From positions 1-55,453 of the forward strand of contig LNFJ01000068.1 in the NCBI GenBank assembly GCA_001464625.1: 55,453 nucleotides of DNA, written 5' to 3'. The notes beneath the pieces are model-generated. The model worked only from the letters and a program-made list of their open reading frames with translations. It did no database searches and was not told the origin of the DNA. The DNA is from Bacteroidia bacterium Ga0077558. GTDB taxonomy: Bacteria; Bacteroidota; Bacteroidia; Chitinophagales; Chitinophagaceae. Shown in pieces: positions 51,954 to 55,453 of this stretch. The translations under genes were made by a program, and so were the position numbers. Numbering within the stretch: the first letter of the stretch is position 1; each line of letters begins with the position of its first letter.

Positions 51954-54686
51954 TTATTCCGGTTCAAAGCCAAGCATAAAGGTAAATCTCGTTGCACCTT
52001 TTAAACCTTGTTGACCAGGCGTAATACGATCCAATCCAACGCCATAATCAAATCCAAGCAAACCAAACATCGGCAGGAAGAAACGCATACCTACACCAAC
52101 ACTGCGGCGTAAACGGAATGGATTATAATCCTTATAATCATGCCATCCATTAGCAGCTTCAAAAAATGTAAGTGCATATATTGTGCTGCTTGGATTAGTT
52201 ACCAATGGAAAACGCATTTCCAATGTGTACTTATTAAAGATGGTAAAGAATCTGCTCGCATTTTGCTGATCAGGGTTCAATGATGGGTCTGAGGTTTCAT
52301 AAACCGGGTAGCCTCTATGTGCTATAATATCATACCCCAATAAACCAAAGTTGTTTGTTAAGCCTGCATCACCCACCTGGAAACGTTCAAATGGTGAATA
52401 ATCAAGCTTGTTGTTGTAGCGACCCATAAAACCATACTTGGCAGCTATTTTCATTACAAACTGGCGATTTTTTTCTGCCCCCATTGCTTTACCAATTGGC
52501 ACATACCATTCTGCATTAAATCTCCACTTGTGATACTCTGGTGTTTTATAAGGATTTTTTGAAGTGGCTATATTCTTATTAAATAAAGAGTAAGGTGGTG
52601 TAAACTGAACAGTTGCTAAAAAGTTGGATCCGCTGGTTGGGAAAATTGGATTGAAAACAGAGGACCGTTGTAAGCCAATTTTAAGACTGATGTTACTTGA
52701 AGTACCATCACTTAAGCCCTGAAATATTGGATAGTTCCGAAGTTTATATTGCGTAACATTTAAGGTGTACACTAAACTAAAATAGTCATCCGGCCATTTT
52801 AATTGTTTGCCCAACGAAACGGAGAAGCCATTTGTTTTTAAATAATTGGAATCTGATCTTGCATTGTCTATTTGTCCAAATTGATTAAATGCATTAGAAA
52901 ATTTACTGCTGTTTACGCCAAAGGTGAGTGAGTTTCTTTTCTTACCACCTAACCAGGGTTCTGTAAATGAGAAACTGTATGAACGGTAAGCTCTGCCATT
53001 TGACTGAACCCGCAGACTTAGTTTTTGACCATCACCAGTAGGCAATGGATCCCAGGCCTGTTTCTTCCAGATATTTTTTATAGAGAAGTTGTTGAAAGTA
53101 ACACCCAATGTTCCTGTAAGTCCAACACCACCACCCCAACCGGCAGAAAGCTCTAACTGGTCGGATGATTTTTCTTCCAGCTTCCAGTTGATATCAACGG
53201 TTCCATCGCTGGCATCAGGCACCACACCAGGGTTAATTGTTTCCTGGTTAAAGTATTGAAGGTTGCCCAACTCTCTTTGCGAACGAATTAATTCTGAACG
53301 GCTAAATAATTCTCCCGGAATAGTTCTTAGCTCCCGGCGAATTACATGGTCTTTTGTTTTTTCGTTCCCGGCAATGGTTACATTCTTTATTCTTGCCTGT
53401 GGTCCTTCGGTAATTCTAATTTCATGATCAATTGTATCATTGTATACAGCAGTCTCTACCGGTTCTATCCGGAAAAAAAGATAGCCATCATCCATGTACA
53501 AACCGCTGATGTCTCCGCCTTCTTGCGAAAGTTCTTTACCTATTCTTTTATTCAACAAAGCAATATTGTACACATCGCCTTTGTTGATGCCCAGCAACAG
53601 ATTTAAAACAGAGTCAGTATATTTTGAATTTCCTTTCCACGCAATATTCCCGAAATAATATCTTCTTCCTTCGTCCACTTTGAGATCTAGATTCAGATTG
53701 CCGGTTTTCTTTAATGTAATTGCTGTATCTGCGACAATTACTGCATCTCTATAACCCTGGGAGTTATAATAGTCCAATACTTTTTCTTTGTCTTCTTCGT
53801 ATTTTGTTTGATCAAACTTAGCTCCACTAAATAGTTTGAAACGGAAATAAGGATCTAATAATCTTTTTGTTTTACTGAGCGAAAGAAAGCCCCAGTCATT
53901 TACATATTGCTTAAATGAAAAAGGTTTGCTTTCTCCATAAGGACTTGGCTCATTATCTGCCTTAAGGGTGAATTTGCTCATTTCTTTGGTGCCCTTCATC
54001 TGCTTTTTCAATCTGCCATCTTCTATACTTTCATTACTATAGAAACGAACATTGTCTACTTTTACTTTATTTCCTTTGTCAACATAAATGTTCATTGAAT
54101 TAGAGTTAACAAAAGCCGGATCAGGTTGCTCTTCAATACGTACACTTACATTACGATAACCTTTCTCTGCATAAAACTTATTTATTTTCTCTTTTATATC
54201 TCTTCTTGTATTTTCCGTAATGATCGTTTGCTTCGCCAGGTTTATTTTACCTTGTATCTCTTCTTGTTCTGTTTTCTTAATGCCGATGAATTTAAAATTG
54301 CCTAAGCGGGGACGTTCCTGTACATTAATTTCAATCCATACTTTATCATCATCCACTTTTGTAACATACATCTGTATATTGGCAAAAAGTTTTTGACGCC
54401 ATAAATTGGCAATTGATTTTGAAAAAATATCAGCACCCGGATGCATGAATTTATCGCCCTGTTGAATGTTGGCGATAGAATAAACAATAGCTGTATCTAA
54501 ATATTTGATACCCGTAACTGTAACGTTTGCCACAATGTATTCCCGGGGAATACGGGCATTTTCCCATTCCAATAATTTAGGATCTACGGAAGTAGGTCGG
54601 GTAGTATCTTCTTGTGCATTCACACTGATTGCAAGCATCACAGCAGTAATCAAAGTGATACCAAGTCTTAGTAAAAATCGTTGCAT
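51954..54686 (-). CDS. bamA: Outer membrane protein assembly factor BamA
   Basis: BamA is the central pore that folds beta-barrel proteins into the outer membrane. After a signal peptide (LAISVNAQ) there are POTRA domains (about residues 50-440; VTGIKYLDTAIVYSIANI, FKFIGIKKTEQEEIQGKI and VTIAGNEKTKDHVIRRELRT are typical starts). The 16-strand barrel (about 500-910) has the conserved AGWGGGVG and TEPWLGG pieces, and the Bac_surface_Ag end GFDYGVGLD and FTFMLGFEPE. At 910 residues it is in the usual range for Bacteroidota. It lies between uppS and two ompH genes, the standard order in this phylum. Confidence 0.95.
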   Translation of the reverse strand: MQRFLLRLGITLITAVMLAISVNAQEDTTRPTSVDPKLLEWENARIPREYIVANVTVTGIKYLDTAIVYSIANIQQGDKFMHPGADIFSKSIANLWRQKLFANIQMYVTKVDDDKVWIEINVQERPRLGNFKFIGIKKTEQEEIQGKINLAKQTIITENTRRDIKEKINKFYAEKGYRNVSVRIEEQPDPAFVNSNSMNIYVDKGNKVKVDNVRFYSNESIEDGRLKKQMKGTKEMSKFTLKADNEPSPYGESKPFSFKQYVNDWGFLSLSKTKRLLDPYFRFKLFSGAKFDQTKYEEDKEKVLDYYNSQGYRDAVIVADTAITLKKTGNLNLDLKVDEGRRYYFGNIAWKGNSKYTDSVLNLLLGINKGDVYNIALLNKRIGKELSQEGGDISGLYMDDGYLFFRIEPVETAVYNDTIDHEIRITEGPQARIKNVTIAGNEKTKDHVIRRELRTIPGELFSRSELIRSQRELGNLQYFNQETINPGVVPDASDGTVDINWKLEEKSSDQLELSAGWGGGVGLTGTLGVTFNNFSIKNIWKKQAWDPLPTGDGQKLSLRVQSNGRAYRSYSFSFTEPWLGGKKRNSLTFGVNSSKFSNAFNQFGQIDNARSDSNYLKTNGFSVSLGKQLKWPDDYFSLVYTLNVTQYKLRNYPIFQGLSDGTSSNISLKIGLQRSSVFNPIFPTSGSNFLATVQFTPPYSLFNKNIATSKNPYKTPEYHKWRFNAEWYVPIGKAMGAEKNRQFVMKIAAKYGFMGRYNNKLDYSPFERFQVGDAGLTNNFGLLGYDIIAHRGYPVYETSDPSLNPDQQNASRFFTIFNKYTLEMRFPLVTNPSSTIYALTFFEAANGWHDYKDYNPFRLRRSVGVGMRFFLPMFGLLGFDYGVGLDRITPGQQGLKGATRFTFMLGFEPE

Positions 54687-54756
54687 GATTAATTGTTCTG
54701 GTAGTCTTCCCTACTTTCGGGACTTAATTAATTTGTTATCTGCGATTTATAAATAA

Positions 54757-54778
54757 GCCGCCATTTGGATCAGGCGGC
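54757..54778 (-). terminator. Hairpin between uppS and bamA
   Basis: Arms GCCGCC and GGCGGC around a 10-nt loop. On the minus strand TTATTTATAAA follows. It may end uppS transcription ahead of bamA. Confidence 0.55.
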
Positions 54779-54880
54779 AAAATAACGGTAAATATTTGAA
54801 GTCTTTGTTAAAGAAAACTGCAAATAGGCTAATCGAGCCAAAAAAAATAAAGGAGCCAAAACCACAAATACAAGTAATTA

Positions 54881-55453
54881 TCAGGAAAGGGGCTGATTCT
54901 CTTGTAATTGTTCGCCGGTTTTGCCAAATCTCCGCTCTCTTCCCTGGTAGTCTAAAATGGCTTCATACAGGTTTTCTTTTCTGAAATCCGGCCAGCGAAC
55001 ATTCGTAAAATAAAGCTCGGCATAAGCTAACTGATACAATAAAAAGTTACTGATTCGATACTCCCCACTAGTTCTGATCATTAACTCAGGATCAGGAAAA
55101 CCACTGGTGCATAAAAATCGCTGTAATGTGTCCTGGTCGATTGCTTCTACAGCTAATTTTCCCTGTTTTACTTCGTAAGCAATGTTTTTAACAGCATTTA
55201 GCAATTCCCAGCGGCCACTATAGCTTAATGCCATTACCAGATTTAGCCCTGTATTATTTTTTGTAATAGCCAACGCCTCATCCAGTTCATTTTTGGCATA
55301 GGCGGGCAGCATACTCATATCACCAATTACATGAAGACGAATATTATTTTTATTAAGGCTCTCTACCTCTTTCCGTATAGTGCTGACCAATAATTCCATC
55401 AATCCAACTACTTCATACTCAGGCCTATCCCAATTTTCGGTAGAAAAAGCATA
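54881..55453 (-). CDS. uppS: Isoprenyl transferase (undecaprenyl diphosphate synthase), 5' end cut by the window
   Basis: UppS makes the C55 carrier lipid for peptidoglycan and O-antigen. The visible 190 residues begin in the conserved YAFSTENWDRPEYEVVGLME, which runs to the window edge with no start codon, so the gene continues beyond 55453. The family motifs DEALAITKNNTGLNLVMALSYSGRWE (quoted in parts: NLVMALSYSGRWEL), PDPELMIRTSGEYRISNFLL and YFTNVRWPDF are present. Only the N-terminal part with the catalytic Asp is missing. bamA follows on the same strand. Confidence 0.95.
   Translation of the reverse strand, partial: YAFSTENWDRPEYEVVGLMELLVSTIRKEVESLNKNNIRLHVIGDMSMLPAYAKNELDEALAITKNNTGLNLVMALSYSGRWELLNAVKNIAYEVKQGKLAVEAIDQDTLQRFLCTSGFPDPELMIRTSGEYRISNFLLYQLAYAELYFTNVRWPDFRKENLYEAILDYQGRERRFGKTGEQLQENQPLS

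Overview
The window looks like a chromosomal segment of a Bacteroidota member, most likely order Chitinophagales (Chitinophagaceae-like). The basis is a type IX secretion (T9SS) sorting domain, gliding lipoprotein GldH, a SusC/SusD pair, BatD, the Bacteroidota-type GH3/serine-hydrolase fusion, low GC, very few Shine-Dalgarno sites, and several TAnnTTTG promoter boxes right next to start codons. I saw no rRNA, tRNA, CRISPR array, phage gene or transposase.

Layout. 0.3-5.8 kb: a giant secreted PKD/YVTN/LamG/HYR protein with a T9SS tail. 5.8-8.5 kb: a LytTR response regulator and its TPR histidine kinase. 8.5-12 kb: poorly known accessory genes, including a tandem pair of related secreted proteins whose first copy is frameshifted. 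12-28.3 kb: cell-wall recycling (GH3-serine hydrolase), mutL, dacB, a Gfo/Idh/MocA oxidoreductase, an arginase-like pseudoenzyme, pheS, membrane proteins, a 3-hydroxyacyl-CoA dehydrogenase / SDR / CarboxypepD cluster, and lpxD. 28.35-29.19 kb: a long AT-rich gap with a candidate small RNA, a DnaA-box-like site and a dispersed repeat. 29.2-42.5 kb: yicC-gldH-histidine kinase-response regulator, batD, an SDR, a YjjG-like HAD phosphatase, the CPBP protease-cdsA-psd cluster, dus, an SMR exporter, glutathione peroxidase, an aldehyde dehydrogenase and tadA. 42.6-47.2 kb: an isolated SusC/SusD pair. 47.5-55.4 kb: Mn-type superoxide dismutase, a broken LuxR regulator, rpmH-rnpA-yidD, murI, and the envelope-assembly run uppS-bamA-ompH-ompH.

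How the genes work together. Much of the window serves the cell envelope. CdsA and Psd make phosphatidylethanolamine, LpxD makes lipid A, and UppS makes the carrier lipid. MurI, DacB and the GH3 enzyme handle peptidoglycan. BamA and two Skp/OmpH chaperones build the outer membrane. rpmH-rnpA-yidD, pheS, dus and tadA serve translation.

Most notable non-gene signals. (1) Many short arrays of exact 7-bp periodicity with changing words lie between genes, inside the MutL linker, and inside the signal-peptide codons of two lipoproteins (DacB, GldH). (2) A ~90-bp two-copy element has a hairpin whose arms differ by a compensatory base-pair change. (3) A candidate ~73-nt RNA has its own promoter, 5' hairpin and terminator. 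(4) Three genes carry frame lesions, including rnpA, so either local sequence error or real decay must be considered.
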